Origin: Treponema vincentii
GTDB lineage: Bacteria; Spirochaetota; Spirochaetia; Treponematales; Treponemataceae
Direction of reading: 5' to 3'
NCBI RefSeq assembly: GCF_018336815.1
Contig: NZ_CP050497.1
Coordinates: forward strand, 744,001 to 808,000
DNA length: 64,000 nucleotides
This document shows, in pieces, positions 17,707 through 26,251 of the stretch. Position 1 is the first letter of the stretch; every line of letters starts with the position of its first letter. The notes under the pieces were generated by a model. It had not been told where the DNA came from and ran no database searches. It was given only the letters and a program-made list of their open reading frames with translations. A program made the position numbers and the translations under genes.

Positions 17707-18639
17707 ATGGATAAAGGAAATGAACAGCTGACCGACCAAAGTGAAATTCTGTCGAGCCTGCGTGATATTGCAGACAAATACGGACTTGATATCACCAAAG
17801 AACTCAAAACGATAAATGAAAAGCTGCAAGCAAGTTCCGCAATTTCACAAGTATGGCGGAAGATTGAGCTTGCCCGAAATAACGACCGCCCGCGCGCGCT
17901 CGACTATATCGATATGGTCTTTGACAACTTTATCGAGCTGCACGGCGACCGCTGCTTCGGCGACGACCCTGCACTGATAGGCGGTATCGCATTCATCAAC
18001 GGGATACCGGTAACGGTTATCGGCAACCAGAAAGGACGGAACTTGCGGGAAACCATCGACCGGAACGGCGGTATGGCAAACCCCGAAGGCTACCGCAAGG
18101 CGCTCAGGCTGATTAAACAGGCGGAAAAATTCCACCGCCCGATTATCACCTTTGTTGACACACAGGGCGCCTATCCGGGACTCGGCTCCGAGGAACGCGG
18201 TATTGCCGAAGCTATCGCGGTCAATTTACGAGAGCTAAGCCGCGTAAAAACGCCGGTTATCTGCTTTGTTATCGGAGAAGGAGGCTCAGGCGGTGCGCTC
18301 GGTATCGGCGTCGGCGATAAGGTATATATGCTGGAAAACGCGATTTTCTCGGTTATCTCGCCGGAAGGCTGCGCATCAATTTTATTGCGGGATTCAAGCA
18401 GGGCGAAGGATGCCGCCGCGATGCTGAAAATTACCAGCCGCGAGGTACTTGGACTTAAACTGATCAACGGGGTTATCGAAGAGCCGGAGGATGGCGCCCA
18501 TACCGACCCGCAAAAAGCGGCGGATCAGATACGAGCACAAATTCTCCATGACTTAGCCGATCTTTGCAAGCGTGATCCCAAAGTCTTGGTGCGGTACCGC
18601 CGCAAAAAGATACACGCCATCGGTCTTTACTCGGAGTAA
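17707..18639 (+). CDS. accA: Acetyl-CoA carboxylase carboxyltransferase subunit alpha
   Basis: 310 residues. Contains ELHGDRCFGDDPA, the acetyl-CoA/oxyanion segment TFVDTQGAYPGLGSEERG, and GEGGSGGALGIGVGD. The ATG at 17707 is chosen over an in-frame ATG at 17662 that lies within accD, because GGAAGG sits correctly before 17707. It ends the acc operon; repeat A2 follows. Confidence 0.95.
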   Translation: MDKGNEQLTDQSEILSSLRDIADKYGLDITKELKTINEKLQASSAISQVWRKIELARNNDRPRALDYIDMVFDNFIELHGDRCFGDDPALIGGIAFINGIPVTVIGNQKGRNLRETIDRNGGMANPEGYRKALRLIKQAEKFHRPIITFVDTQGAYPGLGSEERGIAEAIAVNLRELSRVKTPVICFVIGEGGSGGALGIGVGDKVYMLENAIFSVISPEGCASILLRDSSRAKDAAAMLKITSREVLGLKLINGVIEEPEDGAHTDPQKAADQIRAQILHDLADLCKRDPKVLVRYRRKKIHAIGLYSE

Positions 18640-18652
18640 AAGTATCAATATA

Positions 18653-18797
18653 GGGCAAACGCATTAGGCATTTTTGGTGATATTCCCGCAGAATAATAAA
18701 GGCTGTTCAACCAGAGTTTCGCCGTTGCACGGCTCAAATGGTCGCCCAGCCTCTATTATTCTGCGATTTTTATCTGCTCTGCCGGATGCATTTCCCC
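18653..18797. repeat. Palindromic repeat family A, copy 2
   Basis: End motif GGGCAAACGCATTAGGC at 18653 and its partial inverse at 18781-18797 flank a palindromic core at 18687-18765. The centre shares GGCTGTTCAA and CTCAAATGGTCGCCCAGCCT with copy 3, while the core arms differ from copy 1 yet remain complementary. It lies between the converging accA and the exported-protein gene and could end both transcripts. Confidence 0.85.
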
Positions 18798-18829
18798 GGC
18801 TGTTAGTGATGACAGTAATCTTACCCAGC

Positions 18830-19528
18830 TTATTTACGGTTCAATGTGCCATTCACTGTTAAAACGTTATCTTTTAAGGCAAACTTCAATGTCCCTTCAT
18901 AATGATAGGCTGCATCGGAAGCAAAGGTGTCAGTTTTCAGCGGCAATTTATCCCAATCCAAATCGGACATTTTTGTAGGATCACCGTCGGCTTTGAGGTA
19001 TTCTGGCTTGATGACATAACCGGTATCTGTCTTTTCAGTAATATCTTTTGCGATTTTAGCTCCGGTGAGGATGTTAAAATCACCATTTTTGTCGGTCGTT
19101 AACTCATAAGCCGTTGTTTTACGGGCAAACCGTATCGTCAACATACCGTCGGTGTTTGTTACTTGGAGTCCGTATCCCTCGACAAATTTCCAATCGGCAA
19201 GCGGGAACAAAAACAGACTGCGAAGCGCTGCCGGAATCGCCGCTTTTTTATCTGCAGCATTACCTGCATAGCGAACAGCATTAAATGCTTTTGTAGAGCC
19301 TTTCAAACTGGCGCCCGAAACCGCATCGAATTTGTCTTGCACCATCTCTTGTTTTCCGAGCGTCCAATTAAAATAATTGGATTCATAATCTTTTTTAGCA
19401 ATGTTCATTCTAAAGTCGATGTTGACATCGGTTTCAGCCTTGGAAGCTGTCGCATCAGCAGAACCGGATGCAAACGAAAGAGCACTGATCAAAAAAAGAA
19501 CCGATAATACGAAAGCGGATTTTTTCAT
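18830..19528 (-). CDS. Exported protein of unknown function
   Basis: 232 residues with a clear signal peptide (MKKSAFVLSVLFLISALSFA, cleavage near residue 21-27). The mature part has beta-rich segments, a motif VSGASLKGSTKAF, and ends in a repeated strand pattern (TLKFALKDNVLTVNGTL). I do not recognise the family. It has AGGAGG upstream of the ATG. Probably periplasmic or membrane-associated. Confidence 0.65.
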   Translation of the reverse strand: MKKSAFVLSVLFLISALSFASGSADATASKAETDVNIDFRMNIAKKDYESNYFNWTLGKQEMVQDKFDAVSGASLKGSTKAFNAVRYAGNAADKKAAIPAALRSLFLFPLADWKFVEGYGLQVTNTDGMLTIRFARKTTAYELTTDKNGDFNILTGAKIAKDITEKTDTGYVIKPEYLKADGDPTKMSDLDWDKLPLKTDTFASDAAYHYEGTLKFALKDNVLTVNGTLNRK

Positions 19529-19697
19529 ACCTCTTCCTCCTAAAAGAAAATTTCGGATATTCCCGTATTATTGCAATTGTTTATGCTGGATAACATTGAA
19601 ATATCGAAGCACAGCATAATGAATTTTTGATTAAAAGTAAAGTATACGAGCCAAAATCTACAATCCAAAATCCGCAATACTATCAAAAATATGATAC

Positions 19698-19727
19698 TTG
19701 ACATATTCTTCTTTTTTATGCTATAAA
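19698..19727 (+). promoter_or_regulatory. Promoter of the pyrimidine operon
   Basis: TTGACA at 19698-19703 and TATAAA at 19722-19727, spacer 18 nt. Predicted start near 19734-19736, about 20 nt before the leader peptide ATG. Confidence 0.75.
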
Positions 19728-19755
19728 CTCGCGATTTTAATTGAAAGAGGCAATA

Positions 19756-19884
19756 ATGGCAAAGCGCTTACGGCAACATCAATATAATCCTTGTACACAA
19801 CTTGGGGGTATAATTCGCAGGAGTTTACCCTTTCAATTGCCGGTAAGTGTTGTTACCGTAACTAATAAGGATACTGTTTTCTAA
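19756..19884 (+). CDS. PyrL-like leader peptide of the pyr operon
   Basis: A 42-codon open frame with AAAGAGG at ideal spacing before the ATG. The peptide is basic (MAKRLRQ, IIRRSLPF) and has no domain. Its TAA stop falls in the loop of the intrinsic terminator at 19867-19908, and a 6-bp hairpin (19841-19846/19853-19858) lies in its last third. In enteric pyrBI, a ribosome translating such a leader close behind a UTP-starved polymerase prevents the terminator from forming; the same design is evident here, but the mechanism is inferred. Confidence 0.7.
   Translation: MAKRLRQHQYNPCTQLGGIIRRSLPFQLPVSVVTVTNKDTVF
19841..19858 (+). promoter_or_regulatory. Candidate polymerase pause hairpin in pyr leader
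   Basis: CGGTAA, 6-nt loop, TTACCG, nine bases before the terminator stem. An alternative pairing of its first arm with TTACC at 19825-19829 is possible. Confidence 0.45.
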
Positions 19885-19908
19885 ATGAAGACAGTATCCT
19901 TTTTTTTT
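19867..19908 (+). terminator. Pyr operon attenuator
   Basis: A 15-bp stem (19867-19881 with 19887-19901, one G-T pair), a 5-nt loop TAAAT that contains the leader stop codon, then a run of T to 19908. A textbook intrinsic terminator upstream of pyrB. Confidence 0.9.
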
Positions 19909-19926
19909 GCTTGAGGAGGAGTGTAA

Positions 19927-20068
19927 AATAAAAGCCGTACAAATAGCTCAGGCTTTTATTTACTCAAGTTTGCGGTGCGCAAACTTGTATATCTTATGCA
20001 CGTTCTCACGTCGTTGCGAACGTGCGTAAAAAGTCAATCGAAAGTTGATACTTTCTTCTTGACTTTTT
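19927..20068 (+). promoter_or_regulatory. Four tandem hairpins in the pyrB 5' leader
   Basis: Perfect stems at 19927-36/19951-60 (10 bp), 19965-74/19978-87 (10 bp, 3-nt loop), 19998-20005/20018-25 (8 bp), and 20028-37/20059-68 (10 bp with an inner GAAAGT/ACTTTC). The last ends two bases before the pyrB ribosome site. They could protect the mRNA or form a second control point. Confidence 0.5.
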
Positions 20069-20080
20069 ATGGGAGGCGCT

Positions 20081-21001
20081 ATGATAAACGGGAAGAAGGA
20101 TATCATTTCAATGAATGATTTCACCGCAGAAGAAATTCTGTTCATTTTGAAAAAAGCGGAAGCAATAGAAAAAATGTCCGATGAGGAAAAACTTTTGCAG
20201 ATGCACGGCAAGATTGTCGCAACCATGTTTTATGAACCGAGCACGCGGACGAAACTGTCATTTGAGTCGGCTGCAATGCGGCTCGGCGCAAATATTCTCT
20301 ATTTCGATACGGAACATTCATCGGTTAAAAAAGGTGAATCCTTTTCGGACACCATACGCATGGTGGAATCCTATTCGGACATCATTGTTATTCGTCATCC
20401 GATGGACGGAGCGGCGCGTCTTGCGGCTTCCGTTTCGCATAAGCCGGTGTTAAACGGCGGCGACGGTTCAAACCAACATCCAAGCCAAACGCTTCTCGAT
20501 TTGTATACCATTATGAAAGAAAAAGGTACCTTGGAAAATATCCATATTGCTTTTACCGGCGATTTAAAATACGGCCGTACCGTTCATTCGTTGGTTAAAG
20601 CGCTCAAGCATTTTCATCCGGTTATCTACTTTGTTTCTCCGCCGAATCTCGCTATGCCGCAATATCTGCTTGATGATTTGGATGATGCCGGCGTTACCTA
20701 TTATATAGAAGAAAACTTTACCGACTGCTTAGATAAACTCGATGTATTTTATATGACCCGCATTCAGCGCGAGCGTTTCCCCGATCCGGAAGAATACGAA
20801 AAGGTGAAAGGCGTTTATATTATCAATAGAGGCAACATCGAAGGGAAGTGCAAAGATGATATGATTATTCTGCATCCGCTGCCGCGTGTGAATGAAATCG
20901 ATGTTGATTTGGATACTACGAAATATGCGCGTTATTTTGAGCAGGCGCGGAACGGTATCCCGATTAGGCAGGCAATGATGATGCTCTCGCTAGAACGATA
21001 G
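20081..21001 (+). CDS. pyrB: Aspartate carbamoyltransferase catalytic chain
   Basis: 306 residues. Carbamoyl-phosphate loop FYEPSTRTKLSFESA, GDGSNQHPSQTLLDL, and HPLPRVNEID are all present. It forms carbamoyl-aspartate, the committed step of UMP synthesis. I place the start at 20081, since the ATG at 20069 precedes the GGGAGG that serves 20081. With pyrI next door, it should form an allosteric class B holoenzyme. Confidence 0.95.
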   Translation: MINGKKDIISMNDFTAEEILFILKKAEAIEKMSDEEKLLQMHGKIVATMFYEPSTRTKLSFESAAMRLGANILYFDTEHSSVKKGESFSDTIRMVESYSDIIVIRHPMDGAARLAASVSHKPVLNGGDGSNQHPSQTLLDLYTIMKEKGTLENIHIAFTGDLKYGRTVHSLVKALKHFHPVIYFVSPPNLAMPQYLLDDLDDAGVTYYIEENFTDCLDKLDVFYMTRIQRERFPDPEEYEKVKGVYIINRGNIEGKCKDDMIILHPLPRVNEIDVDLDTTKYARYFEQARNGIPIRQAMMMLSLER

Positions 21002-21065
21002 AGACTCAAGAAGTGTGGGATATTGAACCATCCGCACGAATAACGGAACAACGAGAAGGAGTTGA

Positions 21066-21524
21066 ATGATGGAATTACAGATAACGGCATTGGAAAACGG
21101 AGTAGTGATTGACCATATACCGCCGGAACGCACTTTTGCAATCGTCAAAATGTTGAAATTAAAAGAGTATACCGATACGGTAACCGTCGGTTTTAATTTG
21201 TATAGCAAGGCGCACAATAAAAAAGGTCTGATTAAGATTGCCGATAAAACCTTGACTAAATCGGAGCTGGCAAAAATTTCGCTGTTGGCGCCTCACGCAA
21301 CGGTCAATATCATTAAAGACAGTAAGGTCGTGCAAAAGATACCGCTTGCATTGCCTGACGAAATCGAAGCGTTTATACACTGCGAAAATTTTAAATGTAT
21401 TTCAAATAATGAAGCGGTACCGTCTCGGTTTATAAAGGTACATTCGCATGGACAGGACTGCTACAAGTGTTTTTACTGCGAGCGTGTTATTCCGGCAGCT
21501 GACATCAAGCTTAATTTAAATTAG
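21066..21524 (+). CDS. pyrI: Aspartate carbamoyltransferase regulatory chain
   Basis: 152 residues. An N-terminal nucleotide-binding domain (LENGVVIDHIPP, VTVGFNLYS) and a C-terminal zinc domain with four cysteines (CENFKC and CYKCFYC). It relays ATP/CTP control to PyrB. AAGGAG precedes tandem ATGs at 21066 and 21069. A short CCGCACGAAT repeat lies in the 64-bp gap from pyrB. Confidence 0.94.
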   Translation: MMELQITALENGVVIDHIPPERTFAIVKMLKLKEYTDTVTVGFNLYSKAHNKKGLIKIADKTLTKSELAKISLLAPHATVNIIKDSKVVQKIPLALPDEIEAFIHCENFKCISNNEAVPSRFIKVHSHGQDCYKCFYCERVIPAADIKLNLN

Positions 21525-21536
21525 CGGAGAAGCGGT

Positions 21537-22376
21537 ATGGAACACCGGTCTGGAAAAAAGCTGTTTGAAAAAACCGAAATTGTTTCCCATGAATATGCGG
21601 GAGCCGATTGTTACTGTCTCACCGTCCGATTGCCGCGGAAGATGGAAGGCTCCGAGCTGCCCTGTGCGGGGCAGTTTTACATGATCAGTTTGCACGATAA
21701 ATCCCATATTTTACCCCGCCCCATCAGTCTGCATTCATTTGATGAGAAGCAGGGAACCTTGAGCTTTGTATATCGCCCCATAGGAGCCGGTACACAAGAA
21801 TTAACGCAATACCGTGCCGGTGAAAGTCTTGCTATTCAAGGCCCCTTGGGGAACGGCTTTATGATCCCTTCCGCCGGTTCCTGTCATATTATCGCGGGAG
21901 GCGGCATAGGACTTGCACCGCTGCCGCAGCTGATACGGGCGATTCGCTGTAAGCAGCCGGAAGCGCGCATTATTTTTTTTGCAGGAGGCCGCGATCGGCA
22001 TATTCAAGAACTTATCGATTTTTTTGCCCTGCCTGCGGATATTGAACTCGTCCTTTGTACCGATGACGGCAGTCTCGGTATTAATGGCTTTGTGCCCGAT
22101 GTACTTTCAGCGTATATTGAAAAATGCCGCAACAGCGGAAATCTTTGTGCGGACATTGCGATGATCTATGCCTGCGGGCCAACTGCGATGCTGAATAAGA
22201 TACGTGCGTTTTCGCAGTCGGCGCAGTTACCCTGTCAGCTTTCCCTTGAGCGCCGGATGGCTTGCGGTGTGCGCGCCTGTATGGGATGTTCCATTCAAAC
22301 GGCTGCGGGGGTGAAAAAAGTATGCGCCGACGGCCCTGTTTTCGATTCGCTTTTGTTTCCGTACGAATTGCCGTAA
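21537..22376 (+). CDS. pyrK: Dihydroorotate dehydrogenase electron-transfer subunit PyrK
   Basis: 279 residues of the ferredoxin-reductase-like family. LPRPISLHSFD is the FAD-binding RxxS/T-type motif, GGIGLAPLPQLI the NAD-binding stretch, and CGVRACMGCSIQ ... C the 2Fe-2S ligands. It passes electrons from PyrD to NAD+. Fits the class 1B PyrD encoded next. Confidence 0.93.
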   Translation: MEHRSGKKLFEKTEIVSHEYAGADCYCLTVRLPRKMEGSELPCAGQFYMISLHDKSHILPRPISLHSFDEKQGTLSFVYRPIGAGTQELTQYRAGESLAIQGPLGNGFMIPSAGSCHIIAGGGIGLAPLPQLIRAIRCKQPEARIIFFAGGRDRHIQELIDFFALPADIELVLCTDDGSLGINGFVPDVLSAYIEKCRNSGNLCADIAMIYACGPTAMLNKIRAFSQSAQLPCQLSLERRMACGVRACMGCSIQTAAGVKKVCADGPVFDSLLFPYELP

Positions 22377-22413
22377 CAATGAGAGAATGAGCCGTGATAA
22401 TTGAGAGAATGAT

Positions 22414-23376
22414 ATGAGCAAACTTACCTTGGATTTTTTAGGTTTACATTTAACGAACCCGTTGATGACGGCGAGCGGCTGTTTCGGCTACGGTACCGAC
22501 TATGCGGATTTCTTTGATCCGAATATACTCGGTGCGGCGGTACTGAAGGGGTTAACGCTTGAGCCGCGGGACGGTAATGCAGGAGTGCGGATTGCAGAAA
22601 CGCCGTCCGGTATGCTCAACTGCGTCGGTTTGGAAAATGTCGGGTATGATGAGTTTGTGCGGCGGGTATTGCCGGAAATTCTTCCGCAGCTGCACATTCC
22701 GCTGATTATTAATATTAACGGCAAAATCGCAGAAGAATATGCGGAACTTGCCGCCCGGCTGAACGGCATCGCGGAAGTTGCAGCCGTAGAACTCAATATT
22801 TCCTGCCCGAATGTAAAGCATGGAGGAATGGCTTTCGGTACCGATCCGGCGCAAACGGAGCGGGTGGTCTCGCTGGTACGAGCGACAAGCCGGAAACCGC
22901 TCATCGTGAAGCTGTCGCCGAATGTTACCGACATTACGGTTTTTGCCCGCATTGCGGAGGCTCAAGGCGCGGATGCGCTGTCGCTGATTAACACGGTTTC
23001 CGGTATGGCAATCGACATCAATACCCAAAAGCCTCTGCTCGGCAATATTTTCGGCGGACTGTCCGGCCCGGCGGTAAAGCCCATCGCGGTCAGGATGGTC
23101 TATCAGGTGTCGCAGGTTACGTCGCTGCCGATTGTCGGGATGGGCGGTATACGGACTGCGGAGGATGCAATCGAATTTATACTTGCAGGCGCTTCGGCAG
23201 TTGCGGTCGGCTGCGGTCTTTTTCACAATCCTTGCGCTGCGGTAGAAATACTTGACGGTCTTGAACGGTATTGTGAAAAGCATCAAACTGCCGTTACGGA
23301 TTTGGTTGGCCGCAGCCATCCCGATGGAGGAGCTGCATACCGCAGCAGACTCAAACACCGCAGTACTGTTCAATAA
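22414..23376 (+). CDS. pyrD: Dihydroorotate dehydrogenase, class 1B catalytic subunit
   Basis: 320 residues, FMN-binding TIM barrel. NPLMTASGCFGYG and NISCPNVKHGGMAFG (with the catalytic cysteine of class 1 enzymes) and GMGGIRTAEDAIEFILAGA are visible. Cytosolic, works with PyrK. A stem (23389-23396/23414-23421) without T-run follows before pyrF. Confidence 0.94.
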   Translation: MSKLTLDFLGLHLTNPLMTASGCFGYGTDYADFFDPNILGAAVLKGLTLEPRDGNAGVRIAETPSGMLNCVGLENVGYDEFVRRVLPEILPQLHIPLIININGKIAEEYAELAARLNGIAEVAAVELNISCPNVKHGGMAFGTDPAQTERVVSLVRATSRKPLIVKLSPNVTDITVFARIAEAQGADALSLINTVSGMAIDINTQKPLLGNIFGGLSGPAVKPIAVRMVYQVSQVTSLPIVGMGGIRTAEDAIEFILAGASAVAVGCGLFHNPCAAVEILDGLERYCEKHQTAVTDLVGRSHPDGGAAYRSRLKHRSTVQ

Positions 23377-23445
23377 GAAGAGAGTAGGGGAGTCTCGAAA
23401 GCAAACAGTTTTTGAGACTCCTTCATCACGGAGGAGTTTTACAAT

Positions 23446-24213
23446 ATGGAAAATGCTCAATGCGGAACTATCAGCAATGCTGTTCGTGAGAAATTGATTG
23501 TTGCATTGGACTATGACACACTTGATCAAGCAGCCGCCCTCGTGGAGCAGCTCGGCGATAGTGTTACGGTGTATAAGGCAGGGCTCGAAATTTTCTTACG
23601 GACGAAGGGAGCCATTGTCGATTACTTGCACGGAAAAAACAAAAAAGTATTTTTGGATTTAAAGTTCCACGATATTACCAACACTGTTGTACAGGCCTGC
23701 CTTTTTGCGGCGGAGCAAAACGTGTTCATGTTCAACGTACATTGCTCTAACAGCGAAAAAACCATGCGGGCAGTCGCCGAGATGCTCAAAGAAAAAGGCT
23801 CTCAGAGCATTTGTATCGGCGTAACGGTCTTAACCAATTTAAACGCACAAGACTTACAGCAATTCTACGGAGCAGCTGTCGATGTCGAAACAACCGTCGA
23901 AGCGATGGCTGCTGCTGTCAGCAATGCCGGTTTACAGGGTATTGTCTGTTCCGCTCAAGAAGCTGGCGCTATTAAACAGCGTTTCGGCAAGGATTTTATT
24001 ACCGTATGTCCGGGAGTCCGCCCTGCCTTTACCCAAAGCGGCTCGTATGCTCAAAACCGCAAAGAAGATCAGGCACGGGTGATGACTGCCTACGAAGCGG
24101 TAAAAAACGGAGCCGATTATTTGGTGGTCGGCCGCCCGATTACCCAACATCCAGATCCCGTCCAGGCGGTGCACGCGGTTTTGGAGGAAATTAGAAAGGC
24201 AACGGAGGACTAA
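23446..24213 (+). CDS. pyrF: Orotidine 5'-phosphate decarboxylase
   Basis: 255 residues. Begins LIVALDYDT (phosphate-binding strand), then the catalytic DLKFHDI, and ends with the GADYLVVGRPI phosphate loop. It converts OMP to UMP. GGAGGAG is placed before the ATG at 23446. The order F before E is unusual only in detail; the operon is complete except for carAB. Confidence 0.94.
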   Translation: MENAQCGTISNAVREKLIVALDYDTLDQAAALVEQLGDSVTVYKAGLEIFLRTKGAIVDYLHGKNKKVFLDLKFHDITNTVVQACLFAAEQNVFMFNVHCSNSEKTMRAVAEMLKEKGSQSICIGVTVLTNLNAQDLQQFYGAAVDVETTVEAMAAAVSNAGLQGIVCSAQEAGAIKQRFGKDFITVCPGVRPAFTQSGSYAQNRKEDQARVMTAYEAVKNGADYLVVGRPITQHPDPVQAVHAVLEEIRKATED

Positions 24214-24216
24214 ACA

Positions 24217-25497
24217 GTGCTCATACTCAAAAACGGGAAAACCGTTCGCAACGAAATTATCGACCTTGTAATCAACGGCGATATAATAGAAGATATCATC
24301 ATCAAACAGGGGGTGTCCGCTCAGCGCTGTTCAAAAGAGGCGGATGCCGTACAGGATTCGCAGGAAATTGACTTGGAAGGCCGCCTCGTTATGCCGGGCA
24401 TTATCGACCTACACACCCACATGAGAGATCCGGGGCTTACTCACAAAGAAGATTTTTATACCGGCTCGCGCGCCTGTGCAAAAGGCGGCATAACGACCTT
24501 TTTTGATATGCCGAATACGCAGCCGCCGACGGTAACGGCTCAGGCGCTTACGGAAAAAATTGCACAGGCGGCGCGGGTTTCAGCCGTTAATTTCGGCTTC
24601 CACTTCGGCGCTTCAAAAAACAATAATATTGATGAAATTCGGCGCGTTATCGGCAGCAGTCAGGCGCGCAGTACGAAGGTGTTTATGAATGTGAGCACCG
24701 GTCTTATGCTGATTGAAGACACCGCTCTGCTGGCTGAAATTTTTAAGGTCGGCGGCTTGGTCTTTGTGCATGCCGAAGCGGAGATGATCGACAAAGCGAT
24801 TGAGCTGAATGCCCGCTATGGGAACGGTCTGTATATTTGCCATATTTCTTCCGAAGAAGAGATGCGGACGGTCATCAAGGCGAAGCAAAATCCTGAATTA
24901 CATAACCGGCAGCATCCCATTTATGCGGAAGTAACGCCTCATCATCTTTTTTTACACACCGGTATGCGGGCAGCGAGTGCCGAAGCCGATATGCTGTTGC
25001 GGATGAAGCCCGAACTGAAAGCGCAATCCGATACTGCATTTTTGATGCAGGCCGTTCGGGACGGCTATGTCGATACCATCGGCACCGATCACGCGCCTCA
25101 CACACTGGATGAGAAATTGACAAAGCTGACTTTCGGCATACCGGGCGCCGAAACCTCGCTGGCGCTGATGCTCACTGCGGCGGCGGAAGGAGATATCACG
25201 CTGCCGCTGCTTCAAAAGCTGATGAGTGAAAATCCTGCTGCAATCCTCAGGCTAACGCGCAAAGGTGTACTTGCAAAAGGCGCCGATGCCGATATTACCG
25301 TTGCCGACACCGCGGTACACTGGCAGCTTGGCCGAAAGGACATAGTATCGAAATGCGGATGGTCTCCTTTTGAGGGCTGGAACTTTATCGGTAAAAATTA
25401 TATGACTATTGTAAACGGCAAGATAGTCTACCGCGACGGCCGTTTCGCCGCCGACTTACGGGAACGCCCCGCCGGCCGTTTCGTATTTCAGGCATAA
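24217..25497 (+). CDS. pyrC: Dihydroorotase
   Basis: 426 residues, class I amidohydrolase. The metal site DLHTHMRDPG, the lysine-bearing segment KVFMN, CHISS, and the TDHAPHTLDEK catalytic aspartate motif are present. It closes carbamoyl-aspartate to dihydroorotate. It begins with GTG at 24217, 3 bp after pyrF, preceded by GGAGG within the pyrF end. Confidence 0.94.
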   Translation: MLILKNGKTVRNEIIDLVINGDIIEDIIIKQGVSAQRCSKEADAVQDSQEIDLEGRLVMPGIIDLHTHMRDPGLTHKEDFYTGSRACAKGGITTFFDMPNTQPPTVTAQALTEKIAQAARVSAVNFGFHFGASKNNNIDEIRRVIGSSQARSTKVFMNVSTGLMLIEDTALLAEIFKVGGLVFVHAEAEMIDKAIELNARYGNGLYICHISSEEEMRTVIKAKQNPELHNRQHPIYAEVTPHHLFLHTGMRAASAEADMLLRMKPELKAQSDTAFLMQAVRDGYVDTIGTDHAPHTLDEKLTKLTFGIPGAETSLALMLTAAAEGDITLPLLQKLMSENPAAILRLTRKGVLAKGADADITVADTAVHWQLGRKDIVSKCGWSPFEGWNFIGKNYMTIVNGKIVYRDGRFAADLRERPAGRFVFQA

Positions 25498-25516
25498 GAA
25501 ATGAGGAGAAATAATT

Positions 25517-26176
25517 ATGAATGCTGTTCACTGTGATAAAAAAGAAATAGAAATTGCGGTTGCCCGCACGCTCTTTGAGGTAAAAGCCGTCAAGATTAAC
25601 GTTGCGGAGCCTTTTACCTTTGCTTCGGGGATACGCAGCCCTATCTATTGCGATAACCGCTCTCTTTTAGGTTGGCCTCAGCAGCGCACCCTCATTACGG
25701 AGGCCTTTACACAATTAATTCCTGCCGATATCGATGTGATTGCGGGTGTCGCTACGGCGGGAGTTCCGTGGGCTGCCTTCATTGCAAATGCCTTGAACAA
25801 ACCGCTTGCCTACGTGCGTTCCGCGCCGAAAGATCACGGAACGGGCAGCACAATAGAAGGGGCAGCCGTTGCGGGTAAGAAGATAGTGCTTATCGAAGAT
25901 TTAATCTCGACGGGGAAGAGCAGTATCGGCGCGGTGAAGTCCTTACGTGCAGCCGGAGCCGCCGAGGTGAGTTTAAAAGCGATTTTTTCTTATCAATTTG
26001 CGCAGGCTGACACCAATTTTAAAAACGAAGACTGCCCCTTTGAATCACTCTCCCGCTTTTCGGTTTTGATTGAGCTGTTGCAAGAAGAAAACTATTTAAG
26101 CCCCGAAGAAGCCGCTATCGCGCTTGAATGGAACAAAGAACCTGAAACGTGGTTTGACCGTGTGCGGCGCGGGTAA
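25517..26176 (+). CDS. pyrE: Orotate phosphoribosyltransferase
   Basis: 219 residues. The orotate/PRPP fold is shown by FASGIRSPIYCDNR and the PRPP motif VLIEDLISTGKSS. It makes OMP from orotate. Last gene of the operon; a family C repeat follows and overlaps the end of mfd. Confidence 0.94.
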   Translation: MNAVHCDKKEIEIAVARTLFEVKAVKINVAEPFTFASGIRSPIYCDNRSLLGWPQQRTLITEAFTQLIPADIDVIAGVATAGVPWAAFIANALNKPLAYVRSAPKDHGTGSTIEGAAVAGKKIVLIEDLISTGKSSIGAVKSLRAAGAAEVSLKAIFSYQFAQADTNFKNEDCPFESLSRFSVLIELLQEENYLSPEEAAIALEWNKEPETWFDRVRRG

Positions 26177-26207
26177 TCGGGCGCAACCGGTTCTTTTGAA
26201 GTTTTAT

Positions 26208-26251
26208 AGGGAACCTCTAAAAACCTAATCGAGTTTTTTGCAGATGCCCTA
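26208..26251. repeat. Short hairpin repeat family C, copy 2
   Basis: AGGGAACCTCTAAAAACC opposite GTTTTTTGCAGATGCCCT, between the convergent pyrE and mfd genes. The mfd stop codon is at the edge of the repeat. Confidence 0.6.

Noticed and set aside
22552-23529. 325-codon minus-strand frame opposite pyrD and pyrF
   Set aside because: Antisense to two well-supported genes; its composition is that expected of a reversed GC-biased frame.
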